From Butyricicoccus_A sp963620595 (GTDB lineage: Bacteria; Bacillota; Clostridia; Oscillospirales; Butyricicoccaceae), in contig CAVFAY010000019.1 in the NCBI GenBank assembly GCA_963620595.1, positions 1-51,335 on the forward strand: DNA of 51,335 nucleotides, given 5' to 3'. The translations under genes were made by a program, and so were the position numbers. This document shows, in pieces, positions 1 to 7,627 of the stretch; positions within the stretch are counted from its first letter, which is position 1, and each line of letters starts with the position of its first letter. Under the pieces are notes generated by a model, which ran no database searches, was not told the DNA's origin, and saw nothing but the letters and a program-made list of their open reading frames with translations.

Positions 1-88
1 GGCGGAGACGGTGGGATTCGAACCCACGGACCCTTGCGGATCAACTGATTTCGAGTCAGTCCCGTTATGACCACTTCGATACGTCTCC
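1..88 (-). tRNA. tRNA-Ser (anticodon CGA)
   Basis: On the minus strand the acceptor arms GGAGACG (plus 82-88) and CGTCTCC (plus 4-10) pair. An anticodon stem ACTGA/TCAGT encloses the loop CTCGAAA, giving anticodon CGA. A long class II variable arm and a T-arm with the GGTTCGAATCC core follow. These together identify a serine tRNA that reads UCG. The 3' end runs to the first base of the window: discriminator G and then CC are visible, so a genome-encoded CCA is likely but its A lies outside. Confidence 0.93.
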
Positions 89-226
89 GTATTTATCTCA
101 ACATCAGCACCTCAGAAAACGGGGAGAACTGATGGGGAGAACAAGCAAAAATATTAAGTTAAGAATACCCGAAAAACCCCGTAAAATCAAGGGATTCCGG
201 TCAGGGAGCTACCGAGTAGCGACCAC

Positions 227-268
227 GATTTCGAGTCAGCCCCGTTATGACCACTTCGATACCTCTCC
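227..268 (-). pseudogene. tRNA-Ser 5'-half copy (tRNA remnant)
   Basis: These 42 bases match 47-88 with only two differences, exactly 180 bases away. The copy covers the acceptor 5' strand, D-arm and anticodon loop of the tRNA-Ser. On its 3' side (plus 226 downwards) the match stops: the anticodon 3' strand no longer pairs well and I see no T-arm or matching acceptor strand. It therefore looks like a partial duplication or decayed second tRNA, not a working gene. A tRNA-derived small RNA cannot be excluded. Confidence 0.7.
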
Positions 269-274
269 AAATCA

Positions 275-299
275 ATCAGGCAGCTTAAAACTGCCTGAT
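275..299 (-). terminator. Possible terminator after the DtxR-like gene
   Basis: A perfect 9-bp stem (275-283 with 291-299) with a 7-base loop lies just past the 3' end of the DtxR-like gene. The T-rich tail on the minus strand is weak, so termination is only plausible. Confidence 0.4.
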
Positions 300-336
300 C
301 AGTATACAATATTTTTTTGCTGCCGTCAAGAGAAAA

Positions 337-708
337 TTAATGCTTTTCTTGAAGCAGTGCGCGAATGCGATCAATGGTTGTCTGGCTGACGATGTGCTCG
401 ATGCGGCACGCATCGGCCTCGGCAGTTCCCGCATCCAGAGACAAAACCGTCATTAGAAACTCCTTGATGAGGACGTGACGGTCGTAAATTTCATTGGCAC
501 GCTTGCGGCCTGCTTCGGTCAGCTGAATGGTTCCATATAATTCCTGATCAACGAGACCTGCCTTTTTCAGGACACCCATCGCACGGGTAACACTCGGCTT
601 GGAATAGCCAAGCTCATTTGCAATATCAACAGCGCGGACGGTACCGTTGCGCATTTCAAGCAGAAGGATCGTCTCCAGATAGTTTTCACCGGATTCTTGG
701 ATCTTCAT
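337..708 (-). CDS. DtxR/MntR-family metal-dependent transcriptional regulator
   Basis: This is a 123-residue DNA-binding regulator that should repress metal-uptake or metal-homeostasis genes when loaded with Fe(II) or Mn(II). The N-terminal winged helix is clear (DIANELGYSKPSVTRAM is the recognition region), followed by the DtxR dimerisation helices. Metal-site residues can be read by family alignment: the GENYLE segment has Asn where MntR has Asp8, the RH segment keeps the ligand His, and ACRIEH carries Cys-Glu-His as in DtxR (Cys102/Glu105/His106), not the Glu of B. subtilis MntR. Metal preference is therefore uncertain. There is no SH3-like third domain, so it is the short MntR-like type. 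I chose the ATG at 708, nine bases after AAAGGTG, over an in-frame GTG at 720. It is monocistronic with its own promoter, and no transporter gene is adjacent. Confidence 0.88.
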   Translation of the reverse strand: MKIQESGENYLETILLLEMRNGTVRAVDIANELGYSKPSVTRAMGVLKKAGLVDQELYGTIQLTEAGRKRANEIYDRHVLIKEFLMTVLSLDAGTAEADACRIEHIVSQTTIDRIRALLQEKH

Positions 709-747
709 GTAAAACACCACCTTTATTTGCTATTGTAAACCATATTT

Positions 748-776
748 ATTATAGCATGATTTTTGTGGAAATACAA
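748..776 (-). promoter_or_regulatory. Promoter of the DtxR-like gene
   Basis: On the minus strand TTGTAT (776-771), a 17-base spacer and TATAAT (753-748) are preceded by TG one base upstream, so this is a sigma-A promoter with an extended -10. No convincing metal-regulator palindrome was found between it and the gene. Confidence 0.65.
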
Positions 777-893
777 CAAAATGTATCAAAAATTCACTGA
801 GATGAATCAAAAAAACTGCGTGCAAACAGTTAGTATTTGTGAACAATTGTCGGCTTTCTGCCAATTTCCTCTCCATATTCGGTTTTTTACGGC

Positions 894-923
894 TTGACAT
901 TGCGAAAACGGGAAAACTATGGT
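894..923 (+). promoter_or_regulatory. Promoter of gltX
   Basis: TTGACA at 894-899, an 18-base spacer and TATGGT at 918-923 form a good sigma-A promoter about 100 bases before gltX. Confidence 0.6.
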
Positions 924-983
924 ATGCTTATACTTGCTTACAAACACCCGTTTTTCATAATAAGGGTGCGGAAAAAATTGAGT

Positions 984-1004
984 CTGTGACCCATGGAGTC
1001 ACAG
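984..1004 (+). promoter_or_regulatory. Hairpin in gltX leader
   Basis: CTGTGAC (984-990) and GTCACAG (998-1004) form a perfect 7-bp stem with a 7-base loop. It ends eight bases before the GAGGTA ribosome site. It could tune translation. It includes the alternative upstream ATG at 993, which argues against that codon as the start. Confidence 0.45.
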
Positions 1005-1022
1005 GATTGGCGAGGTAATAGA

Positions 1023-2669
1023 ATGGATTATAATCGTTTAGCAGAGCTGCTGTTTCCGGAAGTCACCGAGACACCGGAGGAGGTTGAGGCCCGCTATCCG
1101 GAGAGAGACCTGCCGGAGGGCGCAAAGGTCACTCGTATGGGCCCAAGCCCGACTGGCTTTATGCATTTGGGCAACCTGTACGGTGCACTGGTAGATGAGC
1201 GTCTGGCACATCAGTCCGGCGGCGTGTTCTTTCTCCGCATTGAGGACACGGATAAAAAGCGTGAAGTAGAGGGCGGCGTAGAACTGATTCTGGAAACCTT
1301 TAAGAATTTCGGTCTGCCTTTTGACGAGGGCGTCACAGAAAACGGTGACAAGGGCAACTATGGTCCGTACCGCCAGAGCCAGCGCGCAGCAATCTATCAT
1401 GTATTTGCTAAGGAGCTGGTACAGCGCGGTTATGCCTATCCGTGTTTCTGCACCGAGGAAGAGCTGGCAGAGATGCATGCACAGCAGGAGGCAAATAAGG
1501 AAAACTTCGGTTACTACGGCAAATATGCGAAATACCGCGATTGCCCGTTGGAAGAGATTGAGCGCCGCATTGCAGCCGGTGAAAGCTATGTTGTTCGCTT
1601 CCGTTCTCCGGGCAGCATTGAAAATAAGGTTCGTCACACTGATTTGGTAAAGGGCAAGCTGGAGCTGACCGAGAACGATCAGGATATTGTCCTGCTCAAG
1701 TCGGACGGCATTCCAACATATCATTTTGCCCATGTTGTAGACGATCATCTGATGCATACAACGCATGTTGTTCGCGGCGAGGAATGGCTTGCTACACTGC
1801 CGGTACACTTGCAGCTGTTTGATGTGCTGGGCTGGAAGCGTCCGAAGTATGTGCACACGGCACAGCTGATGAAGATGGATGGCGGTTCCAAGCGCAAGCT
1901 GTCCAAGAGAAAAGACCCGGAGCTGGCACTGTCCTATTATTATCAGCAGGGCATTCCGGTACCGTCTGTGATGGAATATCTGATGACCCTGCTCAACTCC
2001 AATTTCGAGGAGTGGCGCCGTGCCAATCAGACAGCAACGCTGGATGATTTCCCATTCAGCACAAAGAAGATGAGCGTATCCGGCTCGCTGTTTGATATGG
2101 ACAAGCTGCATGACGTCAGCAAGAATGTCATTTCCCGCATGAGCGCGGAGGATGTCTATGGTTCCGTTGCCAAGTGGAGTGCAGACAATGATCCGGAATT
2201 TCATAAACTGTTTGTCCGCGATCCGGAAATGACCAAGAAGTTCTTGGCCATTGGCAGAGGTGGTAAGAAGCCGCGCAAGGATCTGGCTCTGTGGAGTGAG
2301 ACCAAGGCATATATGGACTTTATGTTTGATGAGCTGTTCCAGCCGGACTACTCGGGTATGCCGGAGCGCGCCAAGGCAGATGCCAAGGCAATTCTGACGG
2401 AGTATCAGGACGTATATGATGCGCAGGATGAGATGACGGTATGGTTTGACAAGGTGAAGGCGTTGGCTGAGCGCCATGGCTTTGCGCCAGAAACCAAGCT
2501 GTATAAGAAGAATCCGGAACAGTACAAGGGACCGGTCGGCGATATTTCGATGGTACTGCGCGTGGCAATCTGCGGCAGAACCAATGCGCCGGATCTGTAT
2601 TCTGTCATGCAACTGATGCCGGCTGACAAAATTAAGGCTCGTCTGGCTGCTGCCTGCGAAGCACTGTAA
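1023..2669 (+). CDS. gltX: Glutamyl-tRNA synthetase (GluRS)
   Basis: This class I synthetase charges tRNA-Glu with glutamate in the cytoplasm. The HIGH signature appears as PSPTGFMHLGN near residue 40, and the KMSKS equivalent is KLSKRKD near residue 294. A CFC...YRDC cysteine group around residues 140-175 matches the zinc-binding insert found in many GluRS. At 548 residues it is longer than the usual 470-490, with a longer anticodon-binding half. I chose ATG 1023 because GAGGTA lies five bases upstream. The in-frame ATG at 993 has no ribosome site and lies in a hairpin. A glutaminyl-tRNA synthetase follows 98 bases downstream, so this GluRS need not misacylate tRNA-Gln in this organism. That is an inference, because GatCAB could still exist elsewhere. 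Confidence 0.96.
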   Translation: MDYNRLAELLFPEVTETPEEVEARYPERDLPEGAKVTRMGPSPTGFMHLGNLYGALVDERLAHQSGGVFFLRIEDTDKKREVEGGVELILETFKNFGLPFDEGVTENGDKGNYGPYRQSQRAAIYHVFAKELVQRGYAYPCFCTEEELAEMHAQQEANKENFGYYGKYAKYRDCPLEEIERRIAAGESYVVRFRSPGSIENKVRHTDLVKGKLELTENDQDIVLLKSDGIPTYHFAHVVDDHLMHTTHVVRGEEWLATLPVHLQLFDVLGWKRPKYVHTAQLMKMDGGSKRKLSKRKDPELALSYYYQQGIPVPSVMEYLMTLLNSNFEEWRRANQTATLDDFPFSTKKMSVSGSLFDMDKLHDVSKNVISRMSAEDVYGSVAKWSADNDPEFHKLFVRDPEMTKKFLAIGRGGKKPRKDLALWSETKAYMDFMFDELFQPDYSGMPERAKADAKAILTEYQDVYDAQDEMTVWFDKVKALAERHGFAPETKLYKKNPEQYKGPVGDISMVLRVAICGRTNAPDLYSVMQLMPADKIKARLAAACEAL

Positions 2670-2688
2670 AAAAAGAACAAGTATTTGC

Positions 2689-2742
2689 GAGTAAGACAAC
2701 GGAGTCTCATGTCATGAAAACATGAAATCTGCTGTCTTACTC
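2689..2742 (+). promoter_or_regulatory. Two-part stem-loop upstream of glnS
   Basis: A perfect 10-bp stem (2689-2698 with 2733-2742) encloses a second hairpin (2712-2716 with 2721-2725, AAAA loop). There is no T-run after the outer stem, so it is unlikely to terminate transcription. It sits 25 bases before glnS and may act on RNA stability, processing or translation. T-box hallmarks are not seen. Confidence 0.55.
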
Positions 2743-2767
2743 TATTCTAGAAAAAAGGGGAACAACA

Positions 2768-4444
2768 ATGGAATTTGCATCGAATTTTCTGCATGAAATC
2801 ATTGATGAAGACATTGCAAACGGTCTGACCGAACGAATTCACACGCGTTTTCCGCCGGAGCCGAACGGCTATCTGCACATTGGTTCGGCAAAGGCGATTT
2901 ACATCAACTGGTCTGTTGCACAGAAGTATAATGGCCTGTTTAATCTGCGTTTTGACGACACCAATCCGGTGCGTGAGGACGATGAATATGTACAGGCTAT
3001 CTTGCAGGATGTCGAGTGGCTGACCGGTTCGCAGCCGTCCGGCGGTATTTTCTACGGCTCGGATTATTTTGACAAGTGCTATGAGTGCGCAGAATATCTG
3101 ATTAAGCAGGGCAAGGCGTATGTCTGTGACCTGTCTCAGGAGGAAATGCGCGAGTACCGCGGCACCTTGACAGAGCCGGGCAAGAACAGTCCGTATCGAG
3201 ATCGCTCGGTAGAGGAAAATCTGCGTCTGTTCGAAGAAATGCGCGCAGGCAAGTATGAACAGGGCGCAAAGACACTGCGTGCCAAGATTGATATGGCATC
3301 GCCGAACATGAATATGCGCGATCCGGCTATTTACCGCATTGTCTATGCAACCCATCACCGCATTGGCAATAAGTGGTGCATTTATCCGCTGTATGACTTC
3401 GCGCATCCGATTCAGGACGCGATGGAGCATATCACACATTCTATGTGCTCGATTGAGTTTAAGAATCATCGTCCGCTGTACGAGTGGGTCGTTGACAATT
3501 GTGCACCGTGTCTGCCATCTCATCCGAAGCAGAGAGAGTTTGCTCGACTGAATGTCACCCATACGGTGATGTCCAAGCGTTACCTGCGTGAGTTGGTAGA
3601 GACCGGTAAGGTAGACGGCTGGGATGATCCGCGTATGCCGACTCTGTGTGGTCTGCGCCGCCGTGGTTATACGCCGTCTGCAATTTTGGATTTTGTCACC
3701 CGCGCTGGCGTTTCTACAACAGACAGTCTGGTAGATATTCGCCTGCTGGAGCACTGCATTCGTGAAGAACTGAATACTACCGCTCTGCGCCGTATGGCAG
3801 TGACAGAACCGGTAAAGCTGGTTGTCACCAACTATCCGGAAGATAAGGAAGAAACCTTTACGGTTGCCAATAATCCGAAGGATGAGAGCACTGGCACACG
3901 CGAAGTACCGTTCAGCCGCGAGCTGTGGATTGAAAAGAGCGACTTTGCCATTGTTCCACCTCCGAAGTTTAAGCGACTCAAGCCGGACGGAGAGGTTCGC
4001 CTGATGGGCGCATATATTGTCAAGTGCAATGAAGTTATTACAGATGATAATGGCGAAGTGGTAGAGATTCACTGCACGGCAGATTTGGAGACCGGAAACG
4101 GCAACCCGATTGATGGTCGCAAGGTGCGCGGCAATATCCATTGGGTATCTGCAAAACATGCTGTAGATGCAGACTTGAATCTGTTCGACAATTTGTTCAC
4201 GCTGGAGAATACCGGTGCTGTACCAGAAGGCACTAACTATCTGGATCACCTGAATCCGGAATCCAAGAAGGTGCTGACTGGCTGCAAGCTGGAGCAGTCT
4301 GTAAAGGACGTACCGGCAGGAACACGGATGCAGTTTGTCCGCATGGGCTACTACATGCAGGACACCAAGTCATCGGAAAACGGCGGATTGAGCTTCAATC
4401 GCATCGTTTCGCTGAAGGATAGCTTTAAACCGGACAAAAAGTAA
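2768..4444 (+). CDS. glnS: Glutaminyl-tRNA synthetase (GlnRS)
   Basis: This class I synthetase directly charges tRNA-Gln. The HIGH region reads PPEPNGYLHIGSAKA near residues 29-43 and the KMSKS region VMSKRYL near residue 270. The C-terminal half (residues about 335-550) forms the two beta-barrel anticodon-binding domains typical of GlnRS. At 558 residues it matches the roughly 554 of E. coli GlnS and lacks any GluRS-type all-helical end. The start follows AGGGG by nine bases. It probably shares a transcript with gltX, since no terminator separates them. Many Firmicutes have no GlnRS and use the GatCAB route, so the enzyme marks a lineage that acquired or kept direct glutaminylation. Confidence 0.96.
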   Translation: MEFASNFLHEIIDEDIANGLTERIHTRFPPEPNGYLHIGSAKAIYINWSVAQKYNGLFNLRFDDTNPVREDDEYVQAILQDVEWLTGSQPSGGIFYGSDYFDKCYECAEYLIKQGKAYVCDLSQEEMREYRGTLTEPGKNSPYRDRSVEENLRLFEEMRAGKYEQGAKTLRAKIDMASPNMNMRDPAIYRIVYATHHRIGNKWCIYPLYDFAHPIQDAMEHITHSMCSIEFKNHRPLYEWVVDNCAPCLPSHPKQREFARLNVTHTVMSKRYLRELVETGKVDGWDDPRMPTLCGLRRRGYTPSAILDFVTRAGVSTTDSLVDIRLLEHCIREELNTTALRRMAVTEPVKLVVTNYPEDKEETFTVANNPKDESTGTREVPFSRELWIEKSDFAIVPPPKFKRLKPDGEVRLMGAYIVKCNEVITDDNGEVVEIHCTADLETGNGNPIDGRKVRGNIHWVSAKHAVDADLNLFDNLFTLENTGAVPEGTNYLDHLNPESKKVLTGCKLEQSVKDVPAGTRMQFVRMGYYMQDTKSSENGGLSFNRIVSLKDSFKPDKK

Positions 4445-4451
4445 AAAAGAT

Positions 4452-4495
4452 AAAAAACAGAGATGATTGCTTTACAGCTCTCATCTCTGTTTTTT
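4452..4495. terminator. Bidirectional terminator between glnS and uppP
   Basis: CAGAGATGA (4458-4466) pairs with TCATCTCTG (4481-4489). A run of six A on the left and six T on the right makes it work for both convergent genes. Confidence 0.85.
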
Positions 4496-4510
4496 CAAAT
4501 TTTGGTTTGT

Positions 4511-5329
4511 TTACTTCGCAATCAGACCGAAGTACAGCAGCACCAGAATGCCGAGTACAATACGGTAATAACCGAATACCTTGAAATCATGCTTGCGGAT
4601 GTAGTTCATCAGGAAGCGAATGACGAAAACAGACACGATAAATGCAGTGATGGTACCAATCAACATGACGGCAATCTGTGCGCCGGTGTAGTTGAGACCG
4701 TACTTTATCATCTTGAGTCCGCTGGCACCCAGCATGACCGGAATCGCAAGGAAGAAGGAAAATTCTGCGGCAACCGAGCGATCACAGCCGAGGAATACCG
4801 CGCCGAGAATCGTCGAACCCGAACGGGATGTGCCAGGAATTAGCGAGAGCATCTGAAACATACCAACGCAGAATGCCTTCTTAAACGACAGCTTTTCCAG
4901 AGAGGTTGTCGATGGAGTCGGATGAGAATTTTCCAGAATGATGAATAGAATACCGTAGACGATCAATGCAACAGCAATAACGACCGGACCGTACAGCAGG
5001 TCGTGAATGAGATCATCAAACAGGACGCCGACGACACCGGCAGGAATGCACGCGATAATGACTTTTTCCCACAGAGACCATGTCTGCCGCTTTTGCTTTT
5101 CATTCTTGTTTTTTGAAAATGGATTTAATTTGTCGAAGTATAAGACAAGAACAGCGAGGATGGAACCAAACTGAATGACAACAAAGAACATATCTGTGAA
5201 GTCTTTGGGGAAATTCAGCTGTAAAAATTCATCGAACAGCAGCATATGACCGGTAGAAGATACCGGCAGCCATTCTGTGATGCCCTGCACGATGCCTAGA
5301 ATGAATGATTTGATGAGTTCAAATATCAT
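4511..5329 (-). CDS. uppP: Undecaprenyl-diphosphatase (BacA/UppP)
   Basis: This integral membrane phosphatase converts undecaprenyl diphosphate to undecaprenyl phosphate, the lipid carrier for peptidoglycan and other wall polymers, and its loss typically raises bacitracin sensitivity. Family motifs are visible: the N-terminal QGITEWLPVSSTGH stretch near residues 17-30 and PGTSRSGST near residues 164-172. Several hydrophobic helices span the whole 272 residues, the normal length. I chose the ATG at 5329, which follows AAAGGAG by six bases, over an upstream in-frame ATG at 5347. It converges on glnS with a shared terminator. Its substrate is the product of UppS at 13406-14176. Confidence 0.95.
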   Translation of the reverse strand: MIFELIKSFILGIVQGITEWLPVSSTGHMLLFDEFLQLNFPKDFTDMFFVVIQFGSILAVLVLYFDKLNPFSKNKNEKQKRQTWSLWEKVIIACIPAGVVGVLFDDLIHDLLYGPVVIAVALIVYGILFIILENSHPTPSTTSLEKLSFKKAFCVGMFQMLSLIPGTSRSGSTILGAVFLGCDRSVAAEFSFFLAIPVMLGASGLKMIKYGLNYTGAQIAVMLIGTITAFIVSVFVIRFLMNYIRKHDFKVFGYYRIVLGILVLLYFGLIAK

Positions 5330-5426
5330 AGTGTCTCCTTTTCCCACATGAAATATTCGTTAGCAGTATACCGCATTCCCGAAGAAAAGTAAAGAGAAAT
5401 GCTTCTCTTGGCGATTTTCTGGTACT

Positions 5427-5432
5427 AGTATA
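5427..5432 (-). promoter_or_regulatory. Extended -10 promoter of uppP
   Basis: On the minus strand TGC directly precedes TATACT (5432-5427), an extended -10 element about 95 bases before the start. No good -35 is present. Confidence 0.5.
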
Positions 5433-5493
5433 GCATATTTGACCTGAACGAGTATAAAACAAAACATAAATAATTTCTAAAGTTTGCATGTGC

Positions 5494-5522
5494 TTGCGAA
5501 GAAAGCAAAAATATGGCATACT
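5494..5522 (+). promoter_or_regulatory. Promoter of recQ
   Basis: TTGCGA (5494-5499), a 17-base spacer and CATACT (5517-5522) lie 30 bases before recQ. Confidence 0.55.
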
Positions 5523-5551
5523 AAACGTAAATTCACGGAAAGAGAGGGCGC

Positions 5552-7348
5552 ATGGGAATGGATTTGAAGCATCGTTTGCTGTGGGAGACATTTGGATATA
5601 CGGAATTTCGTCCGGGACAGCTCAAACTCATTGATGCGATGCTCGCAGGGAGAGATGTCCTCGGCGTGATGCCGACCGGTGCGGGAAAATCTATTTGCTA
5701 TCAGATGGCAGGAATGCTGTTGCGCGGTGTGACGCTGGTCATTTCTCCGCTGATTTCCCTGATGCAGGATCAGGTGGCATCCTTACAGCGGGCAGGGATT
5801 TCTGCCTGTTTTATCAATAGCTCGCAGTCTCTGGAGGAACGTGCCCATGCCCTTGCAGCGGCATCTGCGGGACGATGTAAGCTCATTTACATCGCACCGG
5901 AGCGATTAGAAATCCTGCAATTCCATGCTATGCTGCAGCGATTAAAGATTTCTATGGTTGCGGTAGATGAAGCGCACTGTATCTCCCAGTGGGGACATGA
6001 CTTTCGACCAAGTTATCGAAAAATTCCGCAGTTTTTGGACAGTTTACCGGAGCGTCCGGTTATTTCTGCGTTTACTGCGACGGCAACGGCACAGGTGCGT
6101 GAGGATATTATCCAATCGTTGCATTTACAGCAACCGGAACGATTGGTCACGAGCTTTGACCGTCCGAATTTGTATTACGAGGTACGCAGACCGCACGACA
6201 GAGAGGTACAACTGCTTCGCTTTGTGCAGGAGCATAAAAACGAATGCGGCATTATTTATTGTCTGACACGTAAGAAAACCGAAGAATTGGCACAATATTT
6301 GTGTGATAATCAACTGCCGGCGGCAGCATATCATGCAGGGCTGGACACGGCAACGCGCCGTTCCGTACAGCAGAAATTTTTGAGTGGAGAGCTTCCGGTT
6401 ATCACGGCAACCAATGCCTTTGGCATGGGCATCAATAAGGCAGATGTCCGGTTTGTCGTGCATTTCGGTATGCCGCGCAATTTAGAGAGTTATTATCAGG
6501 AGGCGGGCAGAGCGGGACGCGACGGAAAGCCCGCACACTGCCTGATGCTGTTTGATGAAGCGGATATTGGACTGCATGAGTATTTGATTCGGCAGGATCC
6601 GGAAAATCCGGCACTGACAGATGAAAAAGTCGAGTGGCTGAAAAAGCAAAATCTGCGGAGACTGGATCAAATGAAACGATATGTGTTTACCGATCAGTGT
6701 TTGCGGCAGCATATCTTGGCGTATTTCGGGCAGGAAGTCCCAGACTTTTGCGGATTGTGCAGCAATTGTGAGAGCACAAGCGTAGAAAAAGACATCACGA
6801 TAGATGCACAGAAAATCCTGTCCTGTGTGTATCGCGTCAAAGAACAATGTGATGCCGAGCAGCTGTGCTGTATTTTGTGCGGTGAATCAAATACGGGATA
6901 TGACAGTGTATCAACGTTTGGAATTATGAATACTAGCAGCCGCGAGGACATTTTGGCGGAAATTCATCGGCTCGTCAGCATTGGATGCTTGGTGCGGCAG
7001 GAAAATCCCTCTCGACTTTGCCTGACTGCGGCGGCAAAACCGGTTTTGTTTGAGAAACAATCTGTGACCATTCGGGTGCGGGCGGATGTATCGGCACAAG
7101 AGCAGCGGATCATGCGCGAAAGCCGCACATCCAATGACCCAAAGCTGTCGCGGGCACTGCGGGAGTTTCGCAAAGAGGTCGCAGTTTTGCAGGGAAAGCC
7201 GGCATCGGCTGTCTTTTCAGATAAAATTTTGGAACGACTGGTGCAGCAGCGTCCGGAGACTATAGAGCAGCTGGAACAAATTGTAGGGCGCACACGCTTG
7301 CGTCAACGGGATAAAGACAGATTGCTGCAAATGTTACGAGATCATTAA
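5552..7348 (+). CDS. recQ: ATP-dependent DNA helicase RecQ
   Basis: This is a 3'-5' superfamily 2 helicase that acts in recombinational repair and stalled-fork processing. The order is helicase core with Walker A PTGAGKS near residue 42, DEAH at about 139, the RecQ aromatic loop just after it (CISQWGHDFRPSY), motif VI QEAGRAGRDG near 315, then the zinc site (QCLRQHIL...FCGLCSNC) near residues 375-400, a winged-helix RQC domain, and an HRDC domain at roughly 520-598. The length of 598 is normal. AGAGAGG precedes the chosen ATG at 5552; an ATG at 5558 is also possible. It diverges from uppP. No terminator is seen after it, so transcription may read into the small membrane peptide. Confidence 0.96.
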   Translation: MGMDLKHRLLWETFGYTEFRPGQLKLIDAMLAGRDVLGVMPTGAGKSICYQMAGMLLRGVTLVISPLISLMQDQVASLQRAGISACFINSSQSLEERAHALAAASAGRCKLIYIAPERLEILQFHAMLQRLKISMVAVDEAHCISQWGHDFRPSYRKIPQFLDSLPERPVISAFTATATAQVREDIIQSLHLQQPERLVTSFDRPNLYYEVRRPHDREVQLLRFVQEHKNECGIIYCLTRKKTEELAQYLCDNQLPAAAYHAGLDTATRRSVQQKFLSGELPVITATNAFGMGINKADVRFVVHFGMPRNLESYYQEAGRAGRDGKPAHCLMLFDEADIGLHEYLIRQDPENPALTDEKVEWLKKQNLRRLDQMKRYVFTDQCLRQHILAYFGQEVPDFCGLCSNCESTSVEKDITIDAQKILSCVYRVKEQCDAEQLCCILCGESNTGYDSVSTFGIMNTSSREDILAEIHRLVSIGCLVRQENPSRLCLTAAAKPVLFEKQSVTIRVRADVSAQEQRIMRESRTSNDPKLSRALREFRKEVAVLQGKPASAVFSDKILERLVQQRPETIEQLEQIVGRTRLRQRDKDRLLQMLRDH

Positions 7349-7387
7349 AAATGCGAAAAAAGAGATGCAAAATAAAATCGCTTGTGG

Positions 7388-7393
7388 TATACT
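7388..7393 (+). promoter_or_regulatory. Candidate -10 box for the 42-residue peptide
   Basis: TATACT sits 32 bases before the peptide start. The hexamer 17 bases upstream (ATGCAA) is a poor -35, so the promoter is tentative. Confidence 0.35.
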
Positions 7394-7424
7394 ATATATA
7401 AATCATCTGTACGAGGTGAAGGAT

Positions 7425-7553
7425 ATGAAAAAAGGATTATGGATTGCCGTTCTTTCGATGGGTGGTGTCATCGCAGCGATTGGCTCGGCACTGATTGCAC
7501 TGGGTGTTGTCGGTGTGAAACAGGCAGAAGATCTGGATGACGTAAAATTTTAA
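7425..7553 (+). CDS. Small single-pass membrane peptide, 42 residues
   Basis: I do not recognise a family. The peptide begins MKKGLWIAVLS, has one hydrophobic helix over residues about 5-31 that is rich in Gly, Ala, Val and Ile, and ends in an acidic tail (AEDLDDVKF). This layout suggests a small inner-membrane protein with a positively charged cytoplasmic start. GAGGTGAAGG lies close upstream, a candidate -10 precedes it and a strong terminator follows 24 bases after the stop, so it looks like a deliberate transcription unit. It could also be an uncleaved signal anchor. Function unknown. Confidence 0.6.
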   Translation: MKKGLWIAVLSMGGVIAAIGSALIALGVVGVKQAEDLDDVKF

Positions 7554-7576
7554 TGGAATAACAACAAGAGGCAATG

Positions 7577-7607
7577 GAGCAGACGAAAGTGTCTGCTCTG
7601 TTTTTTT
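7577..7607 (+). terminator. Rho-independent terminator
   Basis: GAGCAGAC (7577-7584) pairs with GTCTGCTC (7591-7598), followed by TG and seven T. Confidence 0.88.
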
Positions 7608-7627
7608 ATGCAAGAAAGGGGAGCATA

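Noticed and set aside
132..389. An 85-residue forward frame
   Set aside because: It runs through the tRNA-Ser remnant and the end of the DtxR-like gene and shows no protein motif.
1038..2699. A 553-residue minus-strand reading frame opposite gltX
   Set aside because: It is a low-complexity shadow of a strongly conserved synthetase gene, caused by codon bias. Similar long antisense frames opposite glnS, polC and ptsG were rejected for the same reason.
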